Shown: piece by piece, positions 40,779 through 49,189 of the stretch
How the letters are laid out: each line of letters starts with the position of its first letter
Position numbering within the stretch: the stretch's first letter is position 1
Source: an uncultured Erysipelotrichaceae bacterium
GTDB lineage: Bacteria > Bacillota_I > Bacilli_A > RF39 > UBA660
Length of the DNA stretch: 49,486 bases
NCBI GenBank assembly: GCA_902786275.1
Contig: CADACC010000004.1
Location: forward strand, 1 to 49,486
Direction of reading: 5' to 3'
The notes under the pieces: generated by a model
What the model was told of the DNA's origin: nothing
Seen by the model: the letters and a program-made list of their open reading frames with translations, nothing else
Databases searched by the model: none
Translations under genes and position numbers: made by a program

Positions 40779-41252
40779 ATGGATAATGGTGTTAAAGCAA
40801 CAATAGATGCAAGAAAAATGGCATTTGCTAATGCATATGAATTAACAAATGAGTTTGATAATGAAATAGAAGAGTTATTCAAAAAAATATATAAATTTGG
40901 AGAATCATGTAATGATGCAATGGATTTTGAAAATAAATTTTCATCAAGTCCACTTAATGAAGAATATATGAATCTATTTGTTAAGATTGGCTCTAAATGC
41001 CCTGCAAAAAAATATGATTCAGGTGAAAGTACAACTGAATCAAATGGTAAAAAAATATTTGATGAAGCATCAAGTGATGCTAAATATGTAATGGATGAAA
41101 TAACAAGACCTGCTAGAAGACAAGCAAGAATGGAAATGGATAGCAAATTAAGAGACACACCGCTTGGAAAAATAGAGCAAGCAAGTAATATGTTTCATCT
41201 ATTTAAAAGATTTAAAAAACCTAAAAAAACTGATATAGAAAATAAGGAATAA
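40779..41252 (+). CDS. Unknown soluble helical protein
   Basis: 157 residues, helical and charged, without membrane segments. A cluster EITRPARRQARMEMDSKLRD near residues 108-127 is basic and may contact nucleic acid or membrane; this is only suggestive. The ATG at 40779 is 9 nt inside an earlier GTG that overlaps the RBS. Convergent with a small HTH gene, only 1 nt between the stops, and no terminator seen between them. Confidence 0.65.
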   Translation: MDNGVKATIDARKMAFANAYELTNEFDNEIEELFKKIYKFGESCNDAMDFENKFSSSPLNEEYMNLFVKIGSKCPAKKYDSGESTTESNGKKIFDEASSDAKYVMDEITRPARRQARMEMDSKLRDTPLGKIEQASNMFHLFKRFKKPKKTDIENKE

Positions 41253-41253
41253 A

Positions 41254-41445
41254 TTAATATTCCTCATAAAAAATATCATCTGGCTTAAGTTTAAATACTT
41301 GAGCTATTTTTTTAGCTAACTCATAATACATTCTTCTTTTTTTATTTTCTATTTGCCAGTAATATGTTGGTGAAATACCTATGAGTTTAGATATTTCAAT
41401 AACTGTTAGATTATTCGTTATTCTTAATTCTTTTAACTTATTCAT
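41254..41445 (-). CDS. Small Xre-type HTH regulator (63 aa)
   Basis: A bare HTH domain of 63 residues: LKELRITNNLTVIEISKLIGISPTYYWQIENKK then the dimer helix region ending FKLKPDDIFYEEY. Cro-like in size. Divergent from the larger HTH gene at 41560, with palindromic operator candidates between. Likely a DNA-binding repressor of the shared intergenic region. Confidence 0.85.
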   Translation of the reverse strand: MNKLKELRITNNLTVIEISKLIGISPTYYWQIENKKRRMYYELAKKIAQVFKLKPDDIFYEEY

Positions 41446-41493
41446 AATTTAATTATAAGGTTTATTAATAAATTAAACAATATAAAGTTGACT

Positions 41494-41552
41494 AAAAGTA
41501 TACTTTTGACATTTAGTAAACTTACTAAACTATACTTTACCTAAAAGTGAGG
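41494..41552. promoter_or_regulatory. Divergent operator-promoter region
   Basis: Palindrome 1: AAAAGTATACTTTT (41494-41507), perfect 14 bp. Palindrome 2: TTTAGTAA-AC-TTACTAAA (41512-41529). TTGACA at 41506-41511 and TATACT at 41531-41536 (19 nt) or ACTATA (17 nt) form the rightward promoter, so palindrome 2 fills its spacer. TATACTTT is repeated at 41499 and 41531, 32 bp (about three turns) apart. Confidence 0.7.
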
Positions 41553-41559
41553 TATAAGT

Positions 41560-41916
41560 ATGTTTAATGGAGATAGATTAAGAAAGCTTAGAAAAGAAAA
41601 AGGTTTAAGTCAACAAAATCTTGCAGATTTAATTGGAGCAAGTAAATCATTAATATCTTGTTATGAAAGTGGTAAAAGAACTCCATCTCTTGAAAACATC
41701 ATATCTTTTATGGAAATATTTGGTGTTTCATCTGATTATTTACTAGGTGCAGATAATTTGATTAAAACTGTTGAAAATAATACTGATAAATATAATTTAC
41801 TAACTAACGAAGAAGTTAGATTTATAAATGAACTTAAAAATAATAAAATGGTATATGACATATTATTTGATGATCCTAAAAGAGGAGCAGAATTAATTAT
41901 AAAGAAATTAGGTTAA
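41560..41916 (+). CDS. Xre-family HTH repressor (118 aa)
   Basis: N-terminal HTH (LRKLRKEKGLSQQNLADLIGASKSLISCYESGKRTPSLENIISF, residues 7-50) followed by SSDYLLGAD and a short helical C-terminus. This is the usual layout of small Xre repressors such as SinR- or phage CI-like proteins without a protease domain. GTGAGG 7 nt upstream of the ATG. Divergent from the 63-residue HTH gene, giving a possible two-regulator switch. Confidence 0.9.
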   Translation: MFNGDRLRKLRKEKGLSQQNLADLIGASKSLISCYESGKRTPSLENIISFMEIFGVSSDYLLGADNLIKTVENNTDKYNLLTNEEVRFINELKNNKMVYDILFDDPKRGAELIIKKLG

Positions 41917-41932
41917 CCTAATTTCTTTTTTA
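41901..41932 (+). terminator. Terminator overlapping the HTH gene end
   Basis: AAAGAAATTAGG (41901-41912) and CCTAATTTCTTT (41917-41928), loop TTAA holding the stop codon, T-run after. Confidence 0.9.
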
Positions 41933-41974
41933 ATATTTAAAAATATATCTTCATATATTATTTTAGGTGAATAT

Positions 41975-42628
41975 ATGAAAAATGTAATAAAAGTTTTTGG
42001 AGTTATATCATTAATGATTTTCAGTTTTTATTATACTGAAAAAGTAGCTTTATATGTATCAAATAATACTCCCTTAAAAAAGGAAATATATACTTTTAGA
42101 GAAAAAAATGAAAATAAACCAATAAATGCAACTATAATTAATAAAAGTGAAATAATACCCGGGATTAGTTCATTAGAAGTTGATGTTAATAAAAGTTATG
42201 AACAAATGAAAAAAGATAATATATTTGATATAAATAAGATTGTATATAAAAAGCAAAAACCGGATGTATCAATATATAACAATAAGGATAAAGTTATAGT
42301 CTCAGGTAATATGTATAAAAATGCAGTATCTCTAGTTATTAATAGAGGTGAAAATCTATTTTTAGATAAACTAAATATAAAATATCATTACATAGATAGT
42401 TCTAAATATTGTATTAATAGAACAAGTGGTTGTAAGAAATTATTTAAAATAAAAACTTCTTTAATTATTACTAATTCAAATTTCTTATCAAAAATAGAAA
42501 GTATTAAAGCTGGAGATTTTATATATATTCAAGATAATTTAAGTGATAGATATATAAATATTTTAATTAAGAAATTAGAATTTCTTAATTTAAAAATACT
42601 ATCTTTAGATGAACACATATTAGAGTAA
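41975..42628 (+). CDS. Signal-anchored unknown protein
   Basis: 217 residues with an N-terminal anchor (VIKVFGVISLMIFSFYY). The segment INATIINKSEIIPGISSLEVDVNKSYEQMKK and the later KVIVSGNMYKNAVSLVINRG loosely recall the non-catalytic N-terminal part of some membrane polysaccharide deacetylases, but no metal-binding motif (TFDD, HxxxH) is present. It may be a degenerate or regulatory member; this is weak inference. One Cys pair (YCINRTSGCKK) could form a disulfide. Confidence 0.65.
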   Translation: MKNVIKVFGVISLMIFSFYYTEKVALYVSNNTPLKKEIYTFREKNENKPINATIINKSEIIPGISSLEVDVNKSYEQMKKDNIFDINKIVYKKQKPDVSIYNNKDKVIVSGNMYKNAVSLVINRGENLFLDKLNIKYHYIDSSKYCINRTSGCKKLFKIKTSLIITNSNFLSKIESIKAGDFIYIQDNLSDRYINILIKKLEFLNLKILSLDEHILE

Positions 42629-42642
42629 ATAATAAATCATAT

Positions 42643-42671
42643 TTGCAAAATCTCATATAATTTGATATAAT
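42643..42671 (+). promoter_or_regulatory. Sigma-A promoter with extended -10
   Basis: TTGCAA (42643-42648), 17 nt, TATAAT (42666-42671) with TGA before it; drives the RNase J gene. Confidence 0.75.
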
Positions 42672-42719
42672 TACTTCATCAAAAGAGCTTTGTTTATTAT
42701 TTTAGAAAAGGTGAATTAT

Positions 42720-44354
42720 ATGAGTAAAATAAAGATTTTTAGTATGGGTGGATTAGATGAAAATGGTAAAAACCTATACATTATAGAAGTAGACGAAGAC
42801 TTATTTGTTTTTGACTGTGGTTTAAAATATGCAAGTGGTAATCTTTTTGGTATAGATTATGTTATTCCTGATTATTCATATTTAGTTGAAAATAGAAAAA
42901 GAATAAAAGGAGTATTTTTAACACATAGTCACTATGAAAACTTTGGCGGAGTTGCAGATCTAGTTCGTGATATACCTGAGGTAAATATTTATGCAACTAA
43001 GTTTACTAAATATAACTTATTAGAAGATGGGGTTCCAAGTGAAAACATCCATGAAATTCTACCACACAAAAAAATTACATTTGGTGATAATAGTGTATTT
43101 CCTATATCTGTATCACATAGTTGCCCAGATGCTGTTATGTATGTTTTAAATACAAAAGATGGTTCCATCTGTTATACAGGCGACTTTATAATAGATCCAA
43201 CAATGGAAGGTGCATACGGAATGGACCTTGGTAAAATAGCTTATGTTGGAAAACAAAAAGTTTTATGTTTATTAAGTGAATCTGTTTTCTCAGAAAAACA
43301 AGGTCATACATCTCCAAACCATAGACTAACATCATTTTTTAAAGATGTTATATCTCATAATCCAGAAAGATTAATGTTTTTAGTTTTTCCAACACATTTA
43401 TATACAATTCAAGAAATATTTGATGCCGCAGAGAATTCTCATAGAAAAATAGTTATTATGGGTAAGAAATTACAAAATGTTGTAAATTTTGGCCTTGAAA
43501 ACAATTATTTAAGTATAAAAGAAGGATTACTTGGAGATCTTAGTAATATAAATGATAGTAATTGTATATTATTAATAAGTGATGAAAGAAGTAATCCATT
43601 TGCATCAATAAGTAAAATAATGAGTGGTTATGATAAATTCATATCACTTAAACCAAATGATTCTGTTATCTTTGCTGAACCAAGATATGACTCAACAGAA
43701 AAACAACTTGTTAAGTTAGAAAATGATTTAGCAATGCTTGGATGTAATGTTATATCTATTCCAAAAGAGAAAAGTATTTTACATCATGCATCAAGTGAAG
43801 ACTTAATGCTTATGATTAGATTACTTCAACCAAAATACTATATGCCTGCAGAAGGTGAATATAGATATATGGTTGGTAATGCTAATTTAGCATCTAAACT
43901 TGGTATGCCAAAGGAAAACATTTTACTTAAACAAAATGGTGATGTTGTAGAAATAGATAATGGTAAATTAGTAGATAGCTTCGAACATATTAAGGTAGAA
44001 GATGTACTAATTGATGGTAAATCAACAGATGATGTTGGCGACTTAGTAATTAAAGATAGAGAAATGCTAAGTGAAAGTGGTATCGTATTAATTAGTGCTA
44101 CCATTAGTAAGCAAGAGAAGGTTCTACTTGTTGGACCTGAAATAACAACAAGAGGATTTATCTATGTTAAAGACTCTGCAGAAATTATTAAAAATATGAA
44201 AGATATATGTGCAGGAGTAATTGAAAGAAACATAACTCCAACATATGTTGATTACAATAAGATTAAAAATGAAATTAGAGAAGAATTAAGCAAATATCTA
44301 TATGAAGAGACTGAATGTAAACCTATGATAATTGCTGTAGTTCAAGAAGTTTAA
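42720..44354 (+). CDS. RNase J2-like beta-CASP protein with eroded active site
   Basis: Metallo-beta-lactamase/beta-CASP protein of 544 residues, the full length of RNase J. Fold markers: GGLDENGKNLY, YTGDF (D155), GEYR, and the C-terminal domain with GPEITTRGFIYV and KPMIIAVVQEV. In the metal motif, HSHYEN (residues 69-74) replaces HxHxDH, as in Bacillus RNase J2. Beyond that, the HxSGH region reads HHASSED (from 355), and the HGEYR His is Glu378. His133 remains. It is probably a weakly active or structural J2-type partner of another RNase J elsewhere. ATG at 42720 follows AAAAGGTGAATT. Confidence 0.88.
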   Translation: MSKIKIFSMGGLDENGKNLYIIEVDEDLFVFDCGLKYASGNLFGIDYVIPDYSYLVENRKRIKGVFLTHSHYENFGGVADLVRDIPEVNIYATKFTKYNLLEDGVPSENIHEILPHKKITFGDNSVFPISVSHSCPDAVMYVLNTKDGSICYTGDFIIDPTMEGAYGMDLGKIAYVGKQKVLCLLSESVFSEKQGHTSPNHRLTSFFKDVISHNPERLMFLVFPTHLYTIQEIFDAAENSHRKIVIMGKKLQNVVNFGLENNYLSIKEGLLGDLSNINDSNCILLISDERSNPFASISKIMSGYDKFISLKPNDSVIFAEPRYDSTEKQLVKLENDLAMLGCNVISIPKEKSILHHASSEDLMLMIRLLQPKYYMPAEGEYRYMVGNANLASKLGMPKENILLKQNGDVVEIDNGKLVDSFEHIKVEDVLIDGKSTDDVGDLVIKDREMLSESGIVLISATISKQEKVLLVGPEITTRGFIYVKDSAEIIKNMKDICAGVIERNITPTYVDYNKIKNEIREELSKYLYEETECKPMIIAVVQEV

Positions 44355-44359
44355 TTAAT

Positions 44360-44417
44360 AATACATTATATAGTAAAAATAATTGACAAAAATTAGATAA
44401 TTATTATATAATGTATT
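44360..44417 (+). repeat. 13-bp inverted repeat around the tRNA-Asn promoter
   Basis: AATACATTATATA (44360-44372) and TATATAATGTATT (44405-44417). The right arm overlaps the tRNA -10 box and the left arm follows the RNase J stop codon. AT-rich; may be chance or an operator. Confidence 0.4.
44383..44412 (+). promoter_or_regulatory. Strong promoter of tRNA-Asn
   Basis: TTGACA (44383-44388), 18 nt, TATAAT (44407-44412); both boxes are consensus. Confidence 0.8.
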
Positions 44418-44423
44418 AGCAAT

Positions 44424-44499
44424 GCCTGATTAGCTCAGTCGGTAGAGCGCACGGCTGTTAACCGTTAGGTCGTAGGTTCGAGTCCTACATCAGGCGCCA
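44424..44499 (+). tRNA. tRNA-Asn (GTT)
   Basis: 76 nt with encoded CCA. Acceptor GCCTGAT/ATCAGGC, discriminator G as expected for Asn. Anticodon loop CTGTTAA gives GUU. Confidence 0.97.
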
Positions 44500-44510
44500 T
44501 TTAAAAAATT

Positions 44511-44536
44511 ACAACGTGAACACGTTGTTTTTTTTT
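44511..44536 (+). terminator. Terminator after tRNA-Asn
   Basis: ACAACGT (44511-44517) and ACGTTGT (44522-44528), then a long T-run. Confidence 0.92.
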
Positions 44537-44544
44537 GTTCTTAT

Positions 44545-44553
44545 TGATATAAT
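44545..44553 (+). promoter_or_regulatory. Extended -10 promoter
   Basis: TGATATAAT, 25 nt before the AAA+ gene start. Confidence 0.55.
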
Positions 44554-44577
44554 TTATTAAGAAAAATAGGTGAGAAT

Positions 44578-45486
44578 ATGAATAATAATATTAGTATGCT
44601 TGATACTTATGGAGAGTGTTTAACGGATAAAGAATATATAACTGATCCTGCAATAGCAAGAGATGAAGAAATAAAACAAGTGATATTAACCTTACTTACA
44701 CCTGAAAAATCAGCTCTTTTAGTTGGTAAACCTGGTATAGGTAAAACTGCTATTGTTGAAGGATTAGCATATAGAATTAAATTTGGTGATGTTCCAGCAG
44801 CACTTGATGGATGGAAAATCTATAAACTTAATATAACTAGTTTATTAGGTTCAAACGTTGTTAATGGACAAACTGAAAATAGACTTGATTTAATTATTAA
44901 AGAATTAGCATCAAAGAAGAAAATAATTCTATTTATAGATGAAACTCACTTGCTAGTTAATAAACAAGGTGGTATGGATTTTGCTAACCAATTAAAAGCT
45001 GGTCTAGATAGAGGAACTATTAAAATGATAGGTGCAACAACTACTGATGAATATGAACAATATATTTTAAGAGATAGAGCTTTCTTAAGACGTTTTCAAA
45101 AAATAGACGTATTAGAAGCTGATAAACCGACTGTTGTTAAAATATTAATGGGAACATATCCAAAACTTGAAAAGCAAATTGGTGTAAAACTTGAATATAG
45201 TGATTTTATTAAAGAAAAACTATTTGCATTTATTGTTGAGATGACTGATGAGTATAAAAGAGTGTATGAAGTTGCAAGTAGATACCCTGATATCTGTTTA
45301 ACTATTGTTGCAAATGCATTTACATTTGCTCTTTATGATAATGAAAAATCAGTAAGAATTAAACATTTTTATAAAGCTATAGAAAATGCAAGAAATATAT
45401 ATGAAGATGCTAAAGTTAAAGAAATAGCTAAGTTTAAACAAGAATTTAAAGAATTAATTGAAAAAGAAGGTGGACTAGATGAATAA
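44578..45486 (+). CDS. Stand-alone ClpA/ClpB D1-like AAA+ ATPase
   Basis: 302 residues containing one AAA+ module of the ClpA/ClpB first-domain type: [14 protein letters not shown], Walker A GKPGIGKT (50-57), [15 protein letters not shown], Walker B IILFIDE (near 116), and [12 protein letters not shown] with arginine-finger candidates near 165. There is no Clp N domain, no M-domain coiled coil, no second AAA domain and no ClpP-binding loop, so it is not a normal unfoldase. It overlaps the following dehydrogenase by 8 nt, implying coupled translation. Role unknown. Confidence 0.88.
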   Translation: MNNNISMLDTYGECLTDKEYITDPAIARDEEIKQVILTLLTPEKSALLVGKPGIGKTAIVEGLAYRIKFGDVPAALDGWKIYKLNITSLLGSNVVNGQTENRLDLIIKELASKKKIILFIDETHLLVNKQGGMDFANQLKAGLDRGTIKMIGATTTDEYEQYILRDRAFLRRFQKIDVLEADKPTVVKILMGTYPKLEKQIGVKLEYSDFIKEKLFAFIVEMTDEYKRVYEVASRYPDICLTIVANAFTFALYDNEKSVRIKHFYKAIENARNIYEDAKVKEIAKFKQEFKELIEKEGGLDE

Positions 45487-46525
45487 AATACGTTTTATTC
45501 AAATTGGTTGTGGAAAGATGAGCAGATATACTATTAGATATGCTCTTGATAAGGGTTATGATTTAGTAGGTGCTTATGATATCAATCCTGACATTATTGG
45601 TAAAAAAATAGGTTCTATTTATAATGAAGTTAAATCAAATATTATTATAGATAGTATTAATGATTTAAATAGCATTGAAGAATCATCTGCTGACATAGCA
45701 ATAATCGAAACTATGAGTTTACTAAATGATATAAAAGATGTTGCCAGAATTTTGCTTTCCAAGAAAATAAATGTCATAACTACATGTGAAGAAGCTTTCT
45801 TTGCAGAAAATAGTAACCCATCTCTTTATAGAGAGTTAGATATTTTAGCTAAAGCTAATCATGTAACTATTACTGGATCTGGTTATCAAGATGTTTTCTG
45901 GGGAAATTTAATATATACTCTTGCTGGATCTACTCACAAAATAACTAAAATTAAAGGTTCTTCTTCATATAATGTTGAAGAATATGGTATAGCTCTTGCT
46001 GATGCTCATGGTGTTGGTTTAACTCCTGATGAGTTTGATGATAAGATTGCATCTGTTGATAACATCACAGATGAAGCAAGAAATAAGCTAATTAATAATA
46101 GAGAGTTTTTACCATCATATATGTGGAATACTGTGGGGTGGCTTGCTGATAAATTCAATTTAACTATCACTGATATTAAACAAAGATGTGTTCCAATAAT
46201 ATCTGATGAAGATGTATATTCAGAAACCTTAGGTAAGAATATAAATAAAGGTGAAGCTTTAGGTATGAGTGCAATAGTTACAGCAAAAACGAAAGAAAGC
46301 ATTACTCTTGAAGCTGAATGTATTGGTAAAGTTTATGTTGGTTCTGATATAGATTTAAATGAATGGACAATTCATGGTGAACCTGATACATCTGTTGTAA
46401 TTAAAAAACCTCAAACTGTAGAACTTACTTGTGCAAATATTGTTAATAGATTAATAGATGTAATTAATGCTAAACCTGGTTTTGTTCCAACTAGTAAAAT
46501 GGAAACACCAAACTTTATTAAATAA
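45479..46525 (+). CDS. NAD(P)-dependent dehydrogenase, 2,4-diaminopentanoate dehydrogenase-like
   Basis: 348 residues with a Rossmann start ([26 protein letters not shown] at 10-15) and a DapB-like architecture. [23 protein letters not shown] and [17 protein letters not shown] correspond to features of clostridial 2,4-diaminopentanoate dehydrogenase (Ord) in ornithine/lysine degradation. No other genes of that pathway are visible here, so the substrate remains open; related enzymes oxidise amino acids with a beta-amino group. RBS GAAGGTGG sits within the end of the AAA+ gene. Confidence 0.75.
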   Translation: MNKIRFIQIGCGKMSRYTIRYALDKGYDLVGAYDINPDIIGKKIGSIYNEVKSNIIIDSINDLNSIEESSADIAIIETMSLLNDIKDVARILLSKKINVITTCEEAFFAENSNPSLYRELDILAKANHVTITGSGYQDVFWGNLIYTLAGSTHKITKIKGSSSYNVEEYGIALADAHGVGLTPDEFDDKIASVDNITDEARNKLINNREFLPSYMWNTVGWLADKFNLTITDIKQRCVPIISDEDVYSETLGKNINKGEALGMSAIVTAKTKESITLEAECIGKVYVGSDIDLNEWTIHGEPDTSVVIKKPQTVELTCANIVNRLIDVINAKPGFVPTSKMETPNFIK

Positions 46526-46527
46526 GA

Positions 46528-46556
46528 AAAAATAAGTTTAAAACTTATTTTTTTTA
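46528..46556 (+). terminator. Terminator after the dehydrogenase
   Basis: AAAAATAAGTTT and AAACTTATTTTT arms with a minimal A/T loop, T-run of eight. Confidence 0.85.
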
Positions 46557-46581
46557 TGCTAAAGTATAGGTGGTGATTGTT

Positions 46582-47325
46582 ATGGAAAGAAAAACAGTAA
46601 TTGTAACCGGTGGATCAAGAGGAATTGGCGCTGCAATTTCTAAAAAATTTGCTAGCGAAGGTTATAACGTTGTTATAAATTATGTAAATAACGATGAAAG
46701 AGCATGTAAGATAAAAACTGAAATAGAAAATAATTATAATGTAGATGTATTACTAGTGAAAGCAGATATATCCAATGAAAGTGATGCAAAGTTGTTAATT
46801 GAAAAGACGGTTGAAAAGTTTGGATCAATTAATTGTCTTGTTAATAATGCTGGAATAGCAATTGATAAACCATTCTTAGATAAAACAAAAGATGATTTTA
46901 TTAAAACTTTATCAACAAACTTAGTTGGACCATTTCTAGTTAGCAAATGCGCATATAATTATTTAATTAATGCTAATAATTCATCAATTATAAATATTTC
47001 ATCTACAAATGGAATAGATACATTATATCCAGATAGTACTGATTATGATGCATCAAAAGCTGGTGTGATTTCTCTAACTAAAAATATGGCAAATGTATTC
47101 TCACCAAATGTAAGAGTAAATTCTGTTGCACCTGGATGGGTTGAAACAGAAATGAACTCTGAACTTGATAAGGATTTTATGAAAGAAGAAGAAGACAAAA
47201 TCTTATTAGGTAGATTTGCAAAACCAGAAGAAATTGCTAATGTAGTTTATTTTCTATCATCAGATGCTGCATCATATATTAATGGAGAAGTAATTATTTG
47301 CGATGGTGGAGCATATGGAAGTTAA
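46582..47325 (+). CDS. Short-chain dehydrogenase/reductase, FabG-like
   Basis: 247 residues, the exact usual length of 3-oxoacyl-ACP reductase. Cofactor motif TGGSRGIG, NNAG (LVNNAGIA), active-site Ser in INISSTNG, YDASK (Tyr/Lys pair) and the PGWVETEM loop are all present. The substrate cannot be fixed, as many SDRs share these. No other fab gene is next to it. ATG at 46582 has AGGTGG 8 nt upstream. It overlaps the following PLP enzyme gene by 11 nt. Confidence 0.9.
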   Translation: MERKTVIVTGGSRGIGAAISKKFASEGYNVVINYVNNDERACKIKTEIENNYNVDVLLVKADISNESDAKLLIEKTVEKFGSINCLVNNAGIAIDKPFLDKTKDDFIKTLSTNLVGPFLVSKCAYNYLINANNSSIINISSTNGIDTLYPDSTDYDASKAGVISLTKNMANVFSPNVRVNSVAPGWVETEMNSELDKDFMKEEEDKILLGRFAKPEEIANVVYFLSSDAASYINGEVIICDGGAYGS

Positions 47326-48535
47326 TAATTTAATAAATGAATCAGAAAAAGAACTTAAAGATATATATAGTGATATAGATAATAGATGTTTATATTTTAG
47401 TGAAAAAGTATTAAATGCTTTTCATAATAATAATATAAGTGAAGCTTGTTTTAATCAAACAACAGGATATGGTTATGGAGATTTTGGAAGAGAAAAAATT
47501 GAAGATGTTTTTGCTGAAATATTTGGTGGAGAAAAAGCATTAGTTAGAAATCAATTTATTTCTGGATCACATGCTCTTAATGTATGTTTCTTTGCATTAC
47601 TTAGACCAAATGATTTACTTTTATCTATTTCAGGAACTCCATATGATACTTTACATGAAGTAATTGGTATTAAAGATAATCCAAGTAGTTTAAAATCATT
47701 TGGTATTAAATATGATGAAATTGATTTAGTTGATAATGATTTTAATTATGATGAAATAAAAACATATATAACTAACAATAAGGTTAAAGTAATAGAAATT
47801 CAAAGAAGTAGAGGATACTCAACTAGAAAAAGTTTATCAGTTGATAAATTAGAAAAAGTTGTAAGTTTAATTAAATCAATTGATAAAGATATAATTATAA
47901 TGGTTGATAACTGCTACTGTGAATTTGTTGAAGAAAAAACTCCTGTAGAAGTTGGGGCAGATATTATGGTAGGATCTTTAATCAAAAATCCAGGTGGATT
48001 TATTGCTCCAAATGGCGCGTATATTGTTGGAAAAGAAAATTTAGTTAATCTATGTGGAGAAAGATTAACACTTCCTGGAGAAGGCGTTGAAGTAGGCCCA
48101 TCTCTTGGAATTAATAAATCTATTCTTCAAGGTATATATTTAGCTCCATCAGTTGTTGCATCAAGTCTAAAAACAGCAGTTCTTACATCAAAAGTTTTAG
48201 AAAAGTTAGGTTATAAAGTTGATCCAATATTTAGTGATAATAGAGTAGATATAGTTCAAACAATTTATTTTAATAATCCTGAAAAATTAATAAAATATAC
48301 TCAAGGAATTCAAATGGGTAGTGCAATTGATTCAAATGCACTACCAGAACCTTCTGATATGCCAGGTTATGATGATAAGATTATTATGGCATCAGGTTCA
48401 TTTACTCAAGGATCATCAATTGAAATATCATGTGATGGACCACTTAGAGAACCATTTATTGCATATCAACAAGGATCAGTTACATATGAGTATGGAAAAC
48501 TTGCACTTAAAAAAGCACTTGAAAATATAATATAA
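47315..48535 (+). CDS. PLP-dependent methionine gamma-lyase family protein (YnbB/Alum_res)
   Basis: 406 residues of the aluminium-resistance/YnbB branch of fold-type I PLP enzymes. Markers: FNQTTGYGYGDFGREKIE, VRNQFISGSHAL, MVDNCYCEFVE and SLIKNPGGFIAPNGAYIVG, with the internal aldimine Lys in SLIKNPGG, then LTLPGEGVEVG and ASGSFTQGSSIEISCDGPLR. Probable C-S lyase activity on a cysteine or methionine-like substrate, unproven. ATG at 47315 is chosen because GGTGGAG precedes it; an ATG at 47303 has no RBS. Confidence 0.92.
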   Translation: MEVNNLINESEKELKDIYSDIDNRCLYFSEKVLNAFHNNNISEACFNQTTGYGYGDFGREKIEDVFAEIFGGEKALVRNQFISGSHALNVCFFALLRPNDLLLSISGTPYDTLHEVIGIKDNPSSLKSFGIKYDEIDLVDNDFNYDEIKTYITNNKVKVIEIQRSRGYSTRKSLSVDKLEKVVSLIKSIDKDIIIMVDNCYCEFVEEKTPVEVGADIMVGSLIKNPGGFIAPNGAYIVGKENLVNLCGERLTLPGEGVEVGPSLGINKSILQGIYLAPSVVASSLKTAVLTSKVLEKLGYKVDPIFSDNRVDIVQTIYFNNPEKLIKYTQGIQMGSAIDSNALPEPSDMPGYDDKIIMASGSFTQGSSIEISCDGPLREPFIAYQQGSVTYEYGKLALKKALENII

Positions 48536-48564
48536 AAACAAGAGGTTTATCCTCTTGTTTTTTT
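48534..48564. terminator. Terminator between convergent genes
   Basis: AAAAACAAGAGG (48534-48545) and CCTCTTGTTTTT (48551-48562), loop TTTAT. It includes the stops of both flanking genes' ends and works for the plus strand. Confidence 0.9.
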
Positions 48565-48897
48565 ATCATCAACAGATGTATCTTGCTTAACTATTAATTC
48601 AATACCGTGATTTCTAGTGCTTATATCAACAACTTGATACATTAAATCACTTGCTATTTGTTTTTCATAAGAGTCATTATTTTTGTCATAAATTGATTTC
48701 CCATAAAAATGATTTAGAAAAACATATATTCTACATAAATACTCATCAGGATATTCATCAACAGGAGTAGTTGCAAATGATTTTATTGTATTAATATCAA
48801 TGTTCATCCACTCAGAAAAATTATTAATGCTCATTCCTTGAACAATATATAAATATTTTAATTTTTTCCAAAATATATTATTTTCCATCTTATACAT
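48547..48897 (-). CDS. Unknown protein with HTH-like N-terminus
   Basis: 116 residues. The region KKLKYLYIVQGMSINNFSEWMNIDINTIKSF (near 10-40) looks like a helix-turn-helix, but the remainder lacks known features and the match is weak. ATG at 48897 has GAGGG 7 nt upstream. The gene ends inside the shared terminator. Confidence 0.65.
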   Translation of the reverse strand: MYKMENNIFWKKLKYLYIVQGMSINNFSEWMNIDINTIKSFATTPVDEYPDEYLCRIYVFLNHFYGKSIYDKNNDSYEKQIASDLMYQVVDISTRNHGIELIVKQDTSVDDKKTRG

Positions 48898-49023
48898 AGT
48901 AAAACCCTCTTTAGTTAATAGTATCATTTATGTACTTACTTTACAACAATATTCATTTAATTAAATAGTTATGAATACTTGATTTTTTAGTGTATATATG
49001 GTATTTTAATTAAGTCAACAAAT

Positions 49024-49100
49024 GGCGGTATTGGTGAAGTGGTTAACACGCTAGATTGTGGCTCTAGTATGCGTGGGTTCGATTCCCACATCCCGCCCCA
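49024..49100 (+). tRNA. tRNA-His (GTG)
   Basis: 77 nt with encoded CCA and the extra G-1 opposite C73 that marks tRNA-His. Anticodon stem CTAGA/TCTAG, loop TTGTGGC, anticodon GUG. The acceptor stem GCGGTAT/ATCCCGC has one U5-C68 mismatch. Confidence 0.95.
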
Positions 49101-49104
49101 GTTT

Positions 49105-49142
49105 AAAATGAAAAGATTCTTTTTAAAAGATTCTTTTTTTTT
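49105..49142 (+). terminator. Terminator-like direct repeats after tRNA-His
   Basis: AAAAGATTCTTTT occurs twice in tandem, ending in a long T-run. A 6-bp AAAAGA/TCTTTT stem is possible; weaker than the other terminators. Confidence 0.55.
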
Positions 49143-49149
49143 AATAAAA

Positions 49150-49158
49150 TGTTATAAT
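49150..49158 (+). promoter_or_regulatory. Extended -10 promoter
   Basis: TGTTATAAT, 32 nt before the next ATG. Confidence 0.55.
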
Positions 49159-49189
49159 AGTATATATTAATAAAAATAAGGAGAATTAT

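Noticed and set aside
48321-48530. Short plus-strand frame rich in Met, His and Leu inside the PLP lyase gene
   Set aside because: Frame-shifted shadow of a well-supported gene; low-complexity product without RBS.
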